Position numbers and translations under genes: made by a program. Under the pieces are notes generated by a model. That model did not search any database. It was not told the DNA's origin and saw only the letters and a list, made by a program, of their open reading frames with translations. From Kwoniella botswanensis (lineage: Eukaryota; Basidiomycota; Tremellomycetes; Tremellales; Cryptococcaceae), in assembly GCF_036426115.1 (NCBI RefSeq), contig NC_088599.1, positions 1,736,001 through 1,800,000 on the forward strand: 64,000 bases of DNA, given 5' to 3'. Numbering within the stretch: position 1 is the stretch's first letter; every line of letters starts with the position of its first letter. Positions 10,225 to 22,063 of the stretch are shown piece after piece.

Positions 10225-13200
10225 ATGGTTTCCCCTTCTTCCTTCGACCATGAACAATCTACTTCGCCTCCTCCATCCATTCACACACCTCTGACCGCGA
10301 AATCTGCTCACCCACAAGCATCATCTTCCACTTATCCCAGCCCTCCCACTTATTCCATCAATCCGAGCCCACAAAGATCATCTCTACCTGCACCTCCTCC
10401 ATCAGATCGTCAAATCGCATCGAAGGGCCGATCTTCGCATCATCAAAATGGCGGAAACAAACTCATGAAAAGTCTGCGTAAGGGTAAAGAGCGAGAGAGG
10501 AATCATCAGACTGCAAGTACGGGAGATATAGAGGAGGATTGGACGTTGGAAGGTATACCTCCTCCGTCATCTTATCATGGTATAAATGGTGCAGGAACAA
10601 GAGCAAGCTCGGAGACTACCCAGACAACGGAGAGCGAACCGAGATCGCGTAGGGAGCATCATGAGACATTGGAGGGGGAGAAGAAAGAGAAGAAAACTAA
10701 AGGTCGTGGTATAGTCAAGAAAACATCTAGGTTATTTGCGAGAGATAAGGATAAAGAGAAAGAGAGATCACCTGAATACGACCATCACCACCAACAGCTA
10801 TCTTCTACCCCATCTTCTCTGAACCCTGTACCAGCAAGTAGACAAACTTCTTATTCCTCTGCCCATTCCGGTGATTCCCAACATACTACCGGCACCACGA
10901 ATTCATCCAGAAATGTCAATCACTTCCCTACACTCACTCGACCAGTCTCAAATCAATCTCGATCAAGAGTGGCGAGAGAGAATCAATCACACTCTCGTAG
11001 GGGTTCGCACGATTCCACAGCTTCCTCTTGGAGAGGCAGATCATCAAGGCCCGGCTCTTCTCCGCATGAATTCCCTCCTCCACCTAACGATGTCGGGGTG
11101 CCGATACCTTCAAGACAAGGATCCAATCTCAGTGCGTCTGTGCCGGGCTTATCAAGAAACTCATTACCTCAACCTGGCCCTGCCTCGACGAGCTCAGCGC
11201 AGCCACCTTCATCAAGAAGTCCTGAAAATTTCCCTTCAAGAATGTCGACCTGGTTCTCACATCTTTTACCTTCCGGCTCGAATACGACGATCCAGGAAGG
11301 GTCGTCACCGCCACCTATCGACTCTCCACCTCCATTACCCCCCTCACCTCTCCGAAAGCCTCCTTCGGCAGCAGCGAGCTTCCTCAACGCTGCTAGACAA
11401 CGGGCAGTTGATGGTGTGAGGCATCTACTGGATACAGAAGCTCAGCCCGACAAATGTCAAGATACAATCTGGGTGATGGGTGTAGGACATTCTGGCTGGC
11501 GACCTTCGACTCCAAGCCGATCACCCAATTCTGTCAACTTACCCGATTTACCTGATACTTCCGCAGGAATAGAGGAACGGAGAGGATCAGGTGATTCTGT
11601 CAACAAACCTTCTCCACCTGCCAAGAATGATTCCGGAGCATTGCGACCATCGGCTTGGTCGAGAAAGCAGAAAGATCAACCGTACAATAGTACAGGAAAC
11701 ATATCTTCTACTCCCCCGCAATCGAAAGGGTTTTCGAATTTGTTTACAGCTTCGACACTATCTTTGGCTTTACCGGCTTCTATGACTAGCGGATCACCGA
11801 GTAAAGAAGGGGGACCGAGTGCTACGGATAGTCCAGGTAAAGCAAAGAAGGATAAGAAAGAGAAGGAAGTCTTGAAGTGGCCTGACCAGTGTAAGCTACC
11901 CAGTCAACGTAGTTCATACGGCCAATCTAGCTGACCATCTGTTGTTTCATCTTAGTTTATGACGATTTCAAATCCGTTGTGTGGTGTACTTATCGATCAC
12001 AATATGCTCCAATCCTATCCCTACCTAACAACTTACTTACACCCTCTCCTGAAGCTTATTACTCAGCTTTCGGTCCTCCTGCTGATCTATCGGCGGAACC
12101 CAGTACATCCGGCCTAGCTTCCAGTACAGCTGGTGGTCTCTCTACTAGACCATCGGGGACAGGATGGAGTTGGAGTCGCTCAGAGGGTGGACTCACAAGT
12201 GATGCAGGATGGGGTTGTATGTTGAGGACTGGACAGAGTATGTTGGCCAATGCGCTCATACATCTTCATCTGGGTCGAGGTGAGTCGTCAGCTTTTGGAC
12301 AATTGATGATCCCATTACCGAAGCTGACTTGAAATATACTGCGTTGTTTTACAGAATGGAGGTTACCACCGAAACCTTCTTTTCCACCTACCACCTCATC
12401 GAACCTGACGGAGTTGTCGCGATACGCAGAATATGTAAAGATTCTATCGTGGTTTCTCGATGATCCATCTCCACTTTGTCCATTCAGTGTACATAGGATG
12501 GCTTTGATAGGTAAAGAGTTGGGTAAAGAAGTTGGAGAATGGTTTGGACCTAGTACTGCTGCTGGAGCTCTAAAGTGAGTGATCCTTCATTCACCTATCA
12601 TCTGCTCACCTCCCGCCGTTACGAATGATAAGCCACGCGGTATACAAGTTCAAGGTTTCGTCAATACGTATGCTAACGGTGCTTGCTACCCTGGTAGGAC
12701 CCTTACCAATTCCTTCGCACCTTGTGGATTAGCGGTATCAACCGCCACGGATAGTATAGTATACAAGTCTGAAGTCTATCAAGCTTCGAATCTGCCCTCC
12801 ACAGGATGGGATATCAAGTCCAATAATACTTCATCTGACACAGATACACCAACACAGAGAAGATCGTCTGCGTCAACAGGAAAAAGTGCGAATGTCTGGG
12901 GTGATAAAGCTGTTCTTATACTGGTTGGTATACGACTAGGGTTGGATGGCGTGAACCCAATCTACTATGAGAGCATCAAGGTGAGTGAACCTCTGTTCCC
13001 TCTCTATTTAAGCGTCGCCTATCACTCACCCATCAGTGCCGAGCCGATTGATCACTGACAGTCGCTGATTGAACATTACAACCATTCAGACGCTCTTCAC
13101 ATTCCCTCAATCAGTTGGTATCGCAGGCGGTCGACCTTCCTCTTCATACTATTTTGTCGGTTCCCAAGCCAACTCGCTATTCTACCTTGATCCGCACTTC

Positions 13201-14508
13201 ACCCGTCCAGCTATCCCCTTAGAAATCCCCCCTGCCCCTACTTCTATATCCACCTCAACATCAATGTCCAATCTGAGCAAACCCGAAGAAGAGGAACCGG
13301 TAGTTGTAGATCCTTCGGAAGGTGTACCTACCACCGAAGAAGTGAAGTACAAGCTTGATGTAGTGAATGTCGACGATATATCAAGCGGCGACGAATCCAG
13401 CGATAGTGACGTCTCTTCATCACCTTCGGCCAGGGTACGAAAGGCCAAGCGAACTTCGAAGCAAGCTAAGAGATTGTCGGCGAAGGGTACTACACCCCCT
13501 AGACCGAAATCTACCCATCCTCAATCCCAGAATAATGATAGACCATCCGAGATACCTGCCTCTCTACCACCACAAGAGCAAGTACCTAGCCATCACCCTC
13601 TCGATGAGTTACCTGTTAATGCGGAGATACGGTGGTGGGTCAATGCGTACCCTGAACAAGCGTTACGTACCTTCCATTGTGAGAAAGTCAAGAAGATGCC
13701 GCTTAGTGGGCTGGATCCTAGTATGTTGTTAGGTTTCTTGGTAAGGAATGAGAGTGATTGGGAGGATTTCGTGGACAGGGCTAGTAAGGTAAGTTGAAAA
13801 ATCACACAACTCGATATTCGAGCAGCAATAACTATTTCTCATAGCCTTTAGAAATGATACTAATCGTTGTACTGTACCCTATAGCTGCCCCAGAAAATCT
13901 TCACTGTACAAGATGAACCGCCGTCATGGGATGTAGATTCCGATGCTGGACTAGAATCAGTCTCGGAACCTGATGAACCGAGTTTGGACGATGAAGAGAT
14001 TGAGGGTGTACCGATCAGCTCTCATCGACAACCGATCTCATCTCCTGGCGTGGAAAACGAGGAGGTTGTACTTTCGAGAAATACAACTGCAAAAGCTGTG
14101 GATATAATCAATCATAGCACGAAGGGCATGAGAATAGGTGATGACGAGGAGGAGGAGGAGGAAGATTGGACGTTGGGTGGGACACCATTGAGTCAGAAAC
14201 CGATATTGATTGAGAGGCTTACACCGACAACTGCGACTTCAAGGCAGGGGAGTTGGCCAAAGCCTTCCAAGCAAGAGCAAGAGCAAGAGAGTGTACCTGA
14301 AGAACAGATACTATTCCCTCGGAAGAAAGAAGAACCTTCTTCAATCAAACCCTCTTTGAGGGAAAGCAATGATAACGATGATGACAATGTCGATATGACG
14401 ATCAAGCGTAAACGACCTCTTTTACAAGAACAGAGGATGAGGACTGAAAGTTGGGTTGACCCTTCGCCTGTAAGAGGGGAAGCTCCCAATGGAGATAGTT
14501 TGTTATAA
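10225..14508 (+). CDS. ATG4: Atg4 cysteine protease, autophagy
   Basis: Atg4 trims Atg8 at its C-terminal Gly and later releases it from phosphatidylethanolamine, in the cytosol. Start is ATG 10225 ([13 protein letters not shown]). The first 400 or so residues are disordered, Ser/Pro-rich. The peptidase follows: [64 protein letters not shown] with the catalytic Cys in [62 protein letters not shown] followed by LDPH with the Asp-His pair. Exon 1 ends at 11890; other introns lie near 12280-12356, 12575-12690, 12980-13090 and 13791-13884. The tail after 13200 is acidic and low-complexity. Much longer than yeast Atg4, mostly through both ends. Two D/E-W-T-L-x-G-x-P repeats occur, near 10540 and 14165. 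Confidence 0.92.
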
Positions 14509-14817
14509 CTTAGTTTAGTACAATAGATATTTGTGGCATTGGTTTGTGATTCATGATGTATGATTGTATGTAAAATGATCATCTATCTACCTATCATATA
14601 TGATCACAGTAATGTATTTTGATGACTTCGTATGAGGGTAAACACCATCAGCCGATGATAGATCAGTTCATATCTCGTACTGTGCATACAGTACTACACG
14701 ATGGGCGGGAGAGGAAGTGTGATTCCAAAGCTTTGTTCACCGCCATTCCCATCAGTATTGTATGTCATCGACAACGCACGGATCGAGGATACTGGACCTG
14801 ATCTTGAAGTCATCTCG
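14509..14817. other. Intergenic, nothing recognised
   Basis: Spacer between ATG4 and BTB-like copy 2, with ATG4 3' sequence. An open frame from 14701 runs into copy 2, but its first part does not resemble any paralogue, so I read it as leader. Confidence 0.4.
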
Positions 14818-15900
14818 ATGTATCTATTGTGTCGCTTTGTTTCCTTTTGTCATCTCAATCTTCATCTCGCATACCTATCCACTCAGCTCGATGTCCACGA
14901 GTCCTTTTACAACTTGGGTTCTACCAAGAGAAGACCGACGGATCATCCCAACTCCGACAGACCAGAGAAGACTCACAGACCTGACAAAAATCCGCCTGAT
15001 TCCCTCAATTCACATTCACCTTCCGATCCTCATCGTTCACCCAAATGGCACCCATATCATTCGGATGGTGATGTAATACTGCGAGCGAACGATGGGACTC
15101 TGTTCGGGGCGGATAGCTGGAGACTTGCTAAAGCGAGGTGCGTACTGTTCCTCCTCTTACTCTCACTCTCATCCCTGGATATGATGAGCTGACATCTGCG
15201 TATACCGAAGTGACGTATTCAAGGATATGATCAATATTCTCAACCCGAATCATTCAGATGTCCTACAGCCTCAAGATGGCTAAACCAAGACCAACCTATC
15301 GATATGGAAGCGACGCCTTTCATACTCGAGACTTTCCTCAACCTGATCAACGTATCTATCCCATTCTTGCCCGACGTACTATCTTTCGCCCAGGTCAGAG
15401 CTCTTCATTGGTTATGCGACAAGTTCATCGTGACGTATAACATCAAATACCAAGTGGATCATGGACTAGATCTGGCCGGAGTACATGATCCGTGGGATTT
15501 ACTGGTATTTGCATGTGGGAGAGATGATGTACAGTTGGGAAGGAAAGCTTTGACACATATGGGTCCAGAGGGATTTACTAAAGTATACTTCAATCCTTCC
15601 ATGAACGATAAAGGCTCGAAAGAAGAAACACCTCTGAAATATAAACCATTCTGGACGAGGCTTCACCTTCTTTCACCATCTTGGCAAAATGCCTTACTTT
15701 CCAAAATTTTCTCTCAACCGACTTTCACTCCAACTACGAACGCCACGACGGCATCCACCACTGGAACCAGTGGGAAGAATGGATTGAAGGACAGGATACA
15801 ACGTAAACCCTCGGGTAGGTCGGTAGAAGGACAATCGGGAACATATATGATGGTCATCGGATCCTGGGATGCAGTAGTCAGCGGCTTTAACCCTCCATGA
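14818..15900 (+). pseudogene. BTB-like copy 2, probably frameshifted
   Basis: Exon 1 ends KWHPYHSDGDVILRANDGTL followed by FGADSWRLAKAR, donor GTGCGT at 15138, phase 2 as in the family. Exon 2 opens SDVFKDMINILNPNHSDVL but runs to a stop near 15280. The rest (QPIDMEATPFILETFLNLIN, VPWDLL-like HDPWDLLVFACGRDD, LSPSWQNALLSKIF, WDAVVSGFNP) continues to 15900 in another frame. One 1-nt change between about 15212 and 15300 separates the parts; no intron with usable sites fits. The start is unclear; the in-frame ATG at 14818 was chosen. An unseen intron or a sequencing error remains possible. Confidence 0.6.
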
Positions 15901-16453
15901 CAAGTAAGCTGGTGAGAAGTAGAAGCGGAGAATGAAATTGGCAGTGTTGCGGTAACACCAGTCCCTCGCTAAGTAAAAGGCAGGAAGAAGGAAGAAGTGA
16001 AACTGATCCTTCCCATGATGGGCCAGATATCATATGTGTTATTATTAAAACGTACGATCAACTTTTAGTTAAACATTCCTCATATATGCAGATTAATGCA
16101 GTCAGTCCATACAATGTATATGTACTGTGAACATTGAGGAATCTGAAGTGCCAAAAGTAGATGGTCAATGTGAGTGCGAGCGCAGAGCATACAGGCTGCA
16201 AGAGGTGATTCATTTCGCACAGACAGTCCTTCCTTCCTCGTGTACTTCGAAGTCAGAACTGTATAGTAGTCATACAGAGAAACTGTAGGAGTGCAACTCA
16301 ATTCTTTCCTCCTCCTTCCTATCCCCAATTATTCCTTCTAGTTCTAAAGAACCTTTGTATGCCGTCAAACATGCTATGATCTGAAACCAGCAATTTGAAG
16401 GGTCCCTTCTCAGTCGGCGAAGATTCTGCATCCTACAAACAAAAAGGACAACT
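15901..16453. other. Intergenic, nothing recognised
   Basis: No gene or repeat seen. AT-rich spacer between BTB-like copies 2 and 3. Confidence 0.4.
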
Positions 16454-17160
16454 ATGGCTGCAGAAGCTCAACACCCAATGCCACCTCCTCGACCGCAATC
16501 CAATTGGAGGAGATCGAGAAAAATTACATTTGCTGGCATGCTCGAAATCCCACAGCCCTGTACAAATCCAAAAATGAGAATAACAAGGATGACATCAGCC
16601 GAGATGATGATCAGAAACCGATAGATATGGAAACCTCTTCTCAAGTACTCGACATCTTCCTCAACATTGTCAGCGTATCTGAACCTACCCTACAAGCAAT
16701 ATCATTCCAAACTGCTTCAAGATTGTTGAAACTTCTGGAGAAATTCGAGTGTAGCGTGAAGATGGTCAATCCGGTTAGAGAAAGAATCGATAAAGCAGGA
16801 TCAGACGATTCATGGGATTTGTTAGTCCACGCATCGAGACGAGATGATCTAAATTAGCTAAGACAGCTTCAAAAAACATAGGATCCAGGAGATTTACCAA
16901 AGTGAACAACGCACAAACCTACGTACCGTATCGAGAGCAATATATCATTTTGGGTAAGAATGGAGATGTTACCTTCCAATTGGCAATGCGAGATGCTCTC
17001 GTTAGCGCTATCAGATCCTGTGCGAGCTCAAGTCAATTTTGAGCATCTTGAATCATGGCAAGATGGGCAATTCGATCCTGTTCGGGATAGTTCAGCTAAT
17101 GCAGATGGGGTTTTCTTGTGTGTAGATTGGAGGCAAGTCGTTCATTGCTTCAATCCATGA
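16454..17160 (+). pseudogene. BTB-like copy 3, degraded and without the family intron
   Basis: Starting at ATG 16454 one frame reads ...QSNWRRSRKITFAGMLEIPQ, which resembles the family exon 1 end (S-W-R-L-A-R-S-R) joined directly to the exon 2 start (S-T-F-F-A-G-L-F-D-L-P). The usual intron is missing. The GD-x-x-L hairpin is not recognisable. A second frame then carries DMETSSQVLDIFLNIVSVSE through SWDLLVHASRRDDLN. The rest, EMLPSNWQCEMLSLAL to DWRQVVHCFNP, is in yet another frame. At least two frameshifts and one stop break it. Confidence 0.7.
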
Positions 17161-17485
17161 TCATAGGTAAGTCATTCATGTACTACTGTAGACTTTCCAA
17201 ACCTTCTGATTAAAGTCCTTTTCCTGCTGACGACAGCTCATCATAAGTTTCGATGGACTTATGAAGTCCCATTCCTCATTTTAGTCTTCGCCTTGTTAAA
17301 TTCAGTGGCGAGTTAAGCTGAGCTCAGGGCAATATCCCAGAGGAATATGTATGATTAACATATATTGCGATGCAGTACTGTACATGTACCAACAATATGG
17401 ATCTTGCTCCATCATCATCTTCATCCCGTCATCGCAAACAGCTGAAACCCTAGAGTATCATGACACCATGACCTATTCGCGACCA
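17161..17485. other. Intergenic between convergent BTB-like copies
   Basis: Shared 3' region of copy 3 (plus) and copy 4 (minus). Nothing else seen. Confidence 0.4.
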
Positions 17486-18343
17486 TCACCAATCATCTTC
17501 ATTAAACCCATCCCACAATCCCCCGAAATCCCCTTCTACCAAAGGAAACACGTTTTCAGTTTGCGCTTCCATGACCCACTTGGTATATTGTCTGCCTTTC
17601 TTGGAGGTGAACTCCCGCAAGACGGCATGTTCGACGGTACCTTTTGTCGGTCTTGACAGTGCCGTCGAAAGGATCTTCAAGCCCCAATTAGGTGCAAGGC
17701 TTTGGATGCTCGTCCAAAATGAGCTGGCGGAATTGACATCGCCTCGCAAGAACGTGGTCCAGCTCATACTCTGCAAAGCTGCTTGACCTATCGGCCTATC
17801 GTTTCTGTGAGCAGCCCATCGGAGTAGCTTCCAAGGCTGATCCTGACCCAGATCCAATAATCGCTGTCTAATCGGTCCAACGATATCTGTTAGAACATCG
17901 AATTGATGGCACAGAGTAAGAAGGTCCGCAGTATCGTCAAAGTCAGAAGGAGGTGTATGTGGTTTTGACACGATAATTGCGTCGATGAAGTGCTCGAGGA
18001 CGGCGGAGCGTGCATCTATGTCGATAGGTTCCCGGCTGCCGAATATGTTGGTGGAGTTTTTGGTAGTGGTAGGATGGTCATTTGGGTGTGATGTGGAGAG
18101 GTCGAACATGTCCTGGAACATGGTGCTGGTCACCGGATCGATCACATCCACTTAGCTAGGCTGTTCAAGTCGTCGTGGGTGAATCACTTACCTGGCTCTA
18201 GTCAAGCATCTTACGTCAACGCCGAATGACATCCCCTCATTCGATGCTAAAGTGACTTTATCGCCATTCTCATGGTGATGAATCGGGTGCATTTTCACTT
18301 CCTCAGGATCTTTTGTCCAATCTAAACCGACATTGTCTGTCAT
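17486..18343 (-). CDS. BTB/POZ-like protein, copy 4 (intact)
   Basis: Exon 1 (18343-18192) starts MTDNVGLDWTKDPEEVK and carries HHENGDKVTLASNEGMSFGV then DVRCLTRAR. Exon 2 (18125-17486) uses the acceptor GACCAG and opens STMFQDMFDLS. It continues EPIDIDARSAVLEHFIDAII, SDFDDTADLLTLCHQFDVLT, QPWKLLRWAAHRNDR, LAPNWGLKILSTALSRP and ends GDFGGLWDGFNEDDW. The phase-2 junction and motif order match the family. About 263 residues, no lesion seen. The extra acceptor-like sites upstream (18150 area) give the wrong phase. Confidence 0.75.
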
Positions 18344-18946
18344 GCTTGCTGCACGTACTATACGATGTAGTAGTATGGGATGTAGACCGGTCAAGTCGAT
18401 GATGGCGGCTTCACTTGAAAACGAATGAAACCTGGAGCGAACAGACAGCAGTTTATGACAGTCCTTTTCGATAGGGATCCGAACTTCAACCTGGGCCTGG
18501 TCATCCGAGCACCACAATGCTTCTTAGAAAGTACGTACTCCTCTGTCATGGACCTTACACGACTCGGAAGGGTAATCAAGAAAAGTAGAATGTGAATCTT
18601 AGACGACAGAACCCAGGTTTCAACTTGTTGTCATACCTGACCTTGTTTTGTGGGGCGTGATCATAAGGAACAGTCTGACAGGTGCGACCTTTGGATGCCA
18701 AAGAGTCATCTTTAAAACGTTGATACTGTGATCGGCATCATACTGAAATCTGGCAATCTTTGATCGCCCCGCGACTGACATCGCAATATATCTCATGCGT
18801 TAGAACACAAGGTTAGGACTTGGAAACTTCATACATATATAAGTAGACGTGTGGAACAGCGAACTGTCAAGCATGAGAAGCGTCACATTAGTATCTATAT
18901 AGCAACCAGTATTATGGCACTCTCTTGACTTATAATACAACCAGAA
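18344..18946. other. Intergenic, nothing recognised
   Basis: Promoter side of copy 4 and 3' side of copy 5. The frame upstream of copy 4 stays open to 18517 but has no ATG. Confidence 0.4.
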
Positions 18947-19787
18947 TCAGAAAGGACCCTCATGTTTCGGATCGAAATCCTCTGCTAGACATTCCCAGGC
19001 TTCTGTGACCTCCGACGTGAACTTTCGAGACTTGATGTCGAATGATGGCTGACTGATCGCTCTTCGCCATATATCAGCCTGCCAATCGTCTGGGAGAGAC
19101 CTCATCTTCCCTATGAGACTCAGACCATCGTCTCCATCTGGAACAGGAACAAACCCATAGGAATCGACTTCCCAGCTGAAAATCCTCGCCGTCATTTTTG
19201 CCAGTGCCTTCCGAGCCAGATACTTATCGTTTTTTCCTCCAGCAACTATGTGCAAGTCGCACTGTTTCTCCTGCTTAAGGCGCCCATGAGCATCTGTAAT
19301 CACCACCACTTGTCCCATATGATCTTTGACCAGCTCTTTGAACCGATGATCTACATCGAACTGATCACAAAGCTCATAGAGTGACTTGGAGTTCTCGTAG
19401 GTACTAGATGGAGGAGCAGGATTGGCTTGATTCGAGAGGTCGAGGAAGTGACTGGAGACTTCTGATGTCGTCGATGTCGATGGGTCTTGATGAGTCGTTG
19501 AGTCTCCGGATGGAGACAAGGGTTTCTGAGGTAACAACCGGCGAAGAGATTTCCAGCATATCCGCGAAGACTTTGCTGATGAACGGTTTGATTAGCCGGT
19601 CGACAGAGGTATACGAGAAAACGTAGACAACGTAGAGCACACATTTCCCCTTGGCCAGTCGCCAGGACTCAGCTCTCAATATTACGCCATCATTAGATTT
19701 GGTCTCTATATCGCCGTGTCCATGATACCTATGCACCTTGACCGTTGATTCTGCCGTTGCTGATGTCGTTCAGATTGAGATGGACAT
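18947..19787 (-). pseudogene. BTB-like copy 5, broken by a stop and a frameshift
   Basis: An ATG at 19787 reads MSISI then TGA; the same frame continues TTSATAESTVKVHRYHGHGD and IETKSNDGVILRAESWRLAK, the family exon 1. After the intron comes SKVFADMLEISSPVVTSETL and SSRPIDIDD. There the frame breaks near 19470 and continues as SEVSSHFLDLSNQANPAPPS, SLYELCDQFDV, DLHIVAGGKNDKYLARKALA, SLPDDWQADIWRRA to WECLAEDFDPKHEGPF. One early stop plus one frameshift. A downstream alternative start (none in frame before the hairpin) was not found. Confidence 0.7.
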
Positions 19788-20314
19788 TCTGCTCCTTGAA
19801 AGTGAGAATCCGTACGGCAATGGTATCGGATGTCAGAAGCATCGAGGAGTTTCACATCTTGAACGGGTGAGTTTATCGCCCATGCTTATTGTACGGTAAG
19901 ACCAACAGCGTGATAGCGCCTTTTGATGCTTCACTTCACCTTTTGTATTTTGACCCCTCTTTGTTATCTGGACGGACAACTCCGACCACCCTCGATGGTC
20001 TGAAACGGAGAGCTCCTACTCACACCCATTGGGGGAGCCAGACATGTTGTTGCAACTCTCTCGTCTTTTCTTCCGTCCTATAATCCTGTTTGGCACGACC
20101 TAACAGTCAATTCCATTGCGAATACCACCGACATGCTCCAGAATGGGTCTGGCATTCGCCGGCTACACGTGATTGCTTTACGTCACTTCGTCAACCTGGA
20201 ATATATCAATGACGTTATTCTCCATGGGACATCGTAGTTGTCGATGTAGCAATATATCTCCTTTCGAATCTTTCACTTTGCTCGGTCACAACCAGTGATA
20301 AGAAAGCACTTACC
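19788..20314. other. Divergent intergenic region
   Basis: Between copy 5 (minus) and the metallo-beta-lactamase gene (plus). Only short chance frames. Confidence 0.4.
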
Positions 20315-21792
20315 ATGAGCGATACCTTCACCCAAGATGATCAGCGTCTGAGACCAGTCCCACTTGATCGATATCCATGGACATCCCTTCCCATCTCCGA
20401 TTCGAAAGAAGATATAGTGAAAGTCTCCATCATACCCACTTCAACGTTGACTGCACCAGTTAAGGAGTTTTCAGCGTTTGCAAAGGGAGATGAGAGAGAG
20501 GACTCGCCGTGTTGGAGTTTCTTGATTGAAAAGGGCGATCAAGCTATTCTTTGGGATATGGGTCTAAGGGAGGTGAGTAGAATCTACCAATCTATGACCT
20601 TAAAGCTATACTGCGGGAGCTGATTATCCTGCTTAACCCCCAGGACCCTCAAAATGCCCCAAAGTAAGTGAACCATGTGTATACAAGCTCGACGACAGCC
20701 TGATAACCCAAACCCTTCAGACCGATCGTGGATGGCCCCTTGAAAGAATTCATACCTCATCCAGGCCCGGGTCCCGTATCTCGACTGAAAGAACATGGAT
20801 TCGATTTCCGAAAGCTGAAGCTAGTGGTATTCAGTCATCAGCATTTCGATCGTGAGTGAATATACATCCTAAGAACAAATCCATCCTGCGTACCTGTGCT
20901 GATGGTGGTATGGTATACAGATTAGTAGGTTTTATTCCTATATAATGATGTATAGCAGAATGACAGTATCCGCAGTGGTGATCTAGATACACTACCTTCG
21001 CCCGCACCATCCATCTTGCTCGGTCCTGGATCTTTAGAATCGATGCAACCTGGGTTTCCAAAAGATGTCAATTCCGCTTGGCCTGCGTCTTGGCTTGAGA
21101 AATACCATTTCGTAGAATTACCAGATAAAGATACGACTGGATTATGGACTAGCGAAGTAGGTAGTCTACCTCCTACTTCAACATCTGGGATTCAGAGGAA
21201 GTGGGAAAAAGTTGGATGCTTCGAAAGAGGTGTGGATTGGTTCGGTGATGGTAGTTTATGGTTCCTCGATGCACCTGGTGTAAGTACTCTATGACTCTCG
21301 TCTGAAGTGTTGGAAGCTGAATGGATGACACAGCACTGTCCCGGTCATATAATGGCTCTGTGTAGAGTTACTGCGCGACCTGTTACTTGTAAGCAATCTT
21401 TCGCACATATGAAGTTATTGGTACGTTGCTGATGAACTCTGAATAACATGTGGATAGATATCCTGCTGGGCGGAGACGCATCTCACCATCAAGCCCTGTA
21501 TCTACCTGTGCCAACCGACCAAGAAGATCTGCGATCGCCCATACCAGTTATAGAGGGCAAGCCGCAACTCGCGCTGGACCCAGAACTAGCAACCTATACC
21601 ATTGGTCAACTGACTAGAATGAGCAAGGAGGATAACGTCATGGTCATTTTGGCTCATGAGGGGCAGGTAGACGGGATAGTCGATAAGTATCCTGGTGACT
21701 TAAGTTTGTGGCAGGCAAGAGGGTGGAAAGCTAAAAAGGAGGAAGACGTGAAGAGACAAGCAGATGCCAGAAAAAACACAACACACGGCTAA
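20315..21792 (+). CDS. Metallo-beta-lactamase-fold hydrolase (lactonase-like)
   Basis: Proteins of this fold bind one or two metal ions and hydrolyse lactones, esters or similar bonds. In order: DSPCWSFLIEKGDQAILWDM (first strand pair), FDFRKLKLVVFSHQHFD (metal motif start), SGDLDTLPSPAPSILLGPGS, GDGSLWFLDAPG, HCPGHIMALCRVTARP (metal His), ILLGGDASHHQALYLP (metal Asp) and MVILAHEGQVDGIV. Exon 1 ends at 20572; other introns lie near 20648-20720, 20850-20975, 21280-21333 and 21388-21459. One junction is odd: after H-Q-H-F-D the donor leaves phase 1, yet no acceptor before SGDLDTL restores the frame or the expected following His. The gene may be damaged there or use an unusual splice site. No signal peptide, so probably cytosolic. 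Confidence 0.75.
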
Positions 21793-22063
21793 AGCGTCTC
21801 GGTGATGTTACATGACCTTCAGATTTCCGAAGAGATCTGTCTGATGTCGTGGGATTGAACGAACATGTACATGGGATATGATCTATATACCCTTTCAATA
21901 CTTGATGTATCACTCACACACAACTGACAGCTTGAACGATCTACAGACGAAAGATGAACTTTTCGTATCATGGTGACACGGATAGCTGCCACACAGAAAG
22001 TTAGCTCAACGGTGCTTTCGAACAGTACTGCTGTATTGCGATGGCCCGGACTTACTAGGAGAT

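Noticed and set aside
10871-11419. A 182-codon alternative frame inside ATG4 exon 1
   Set aside because: It overlaps the long low-complexity N-terminus in another frame and has no ATG context or motif; long frames are expected in such sequence.
14701-14817. Extra N-terminal part of BTB-like copy 2 from ATG 14701
   Set aside because: No paralogue has such a start; the stretch looks like leader sequence that happens to be open.
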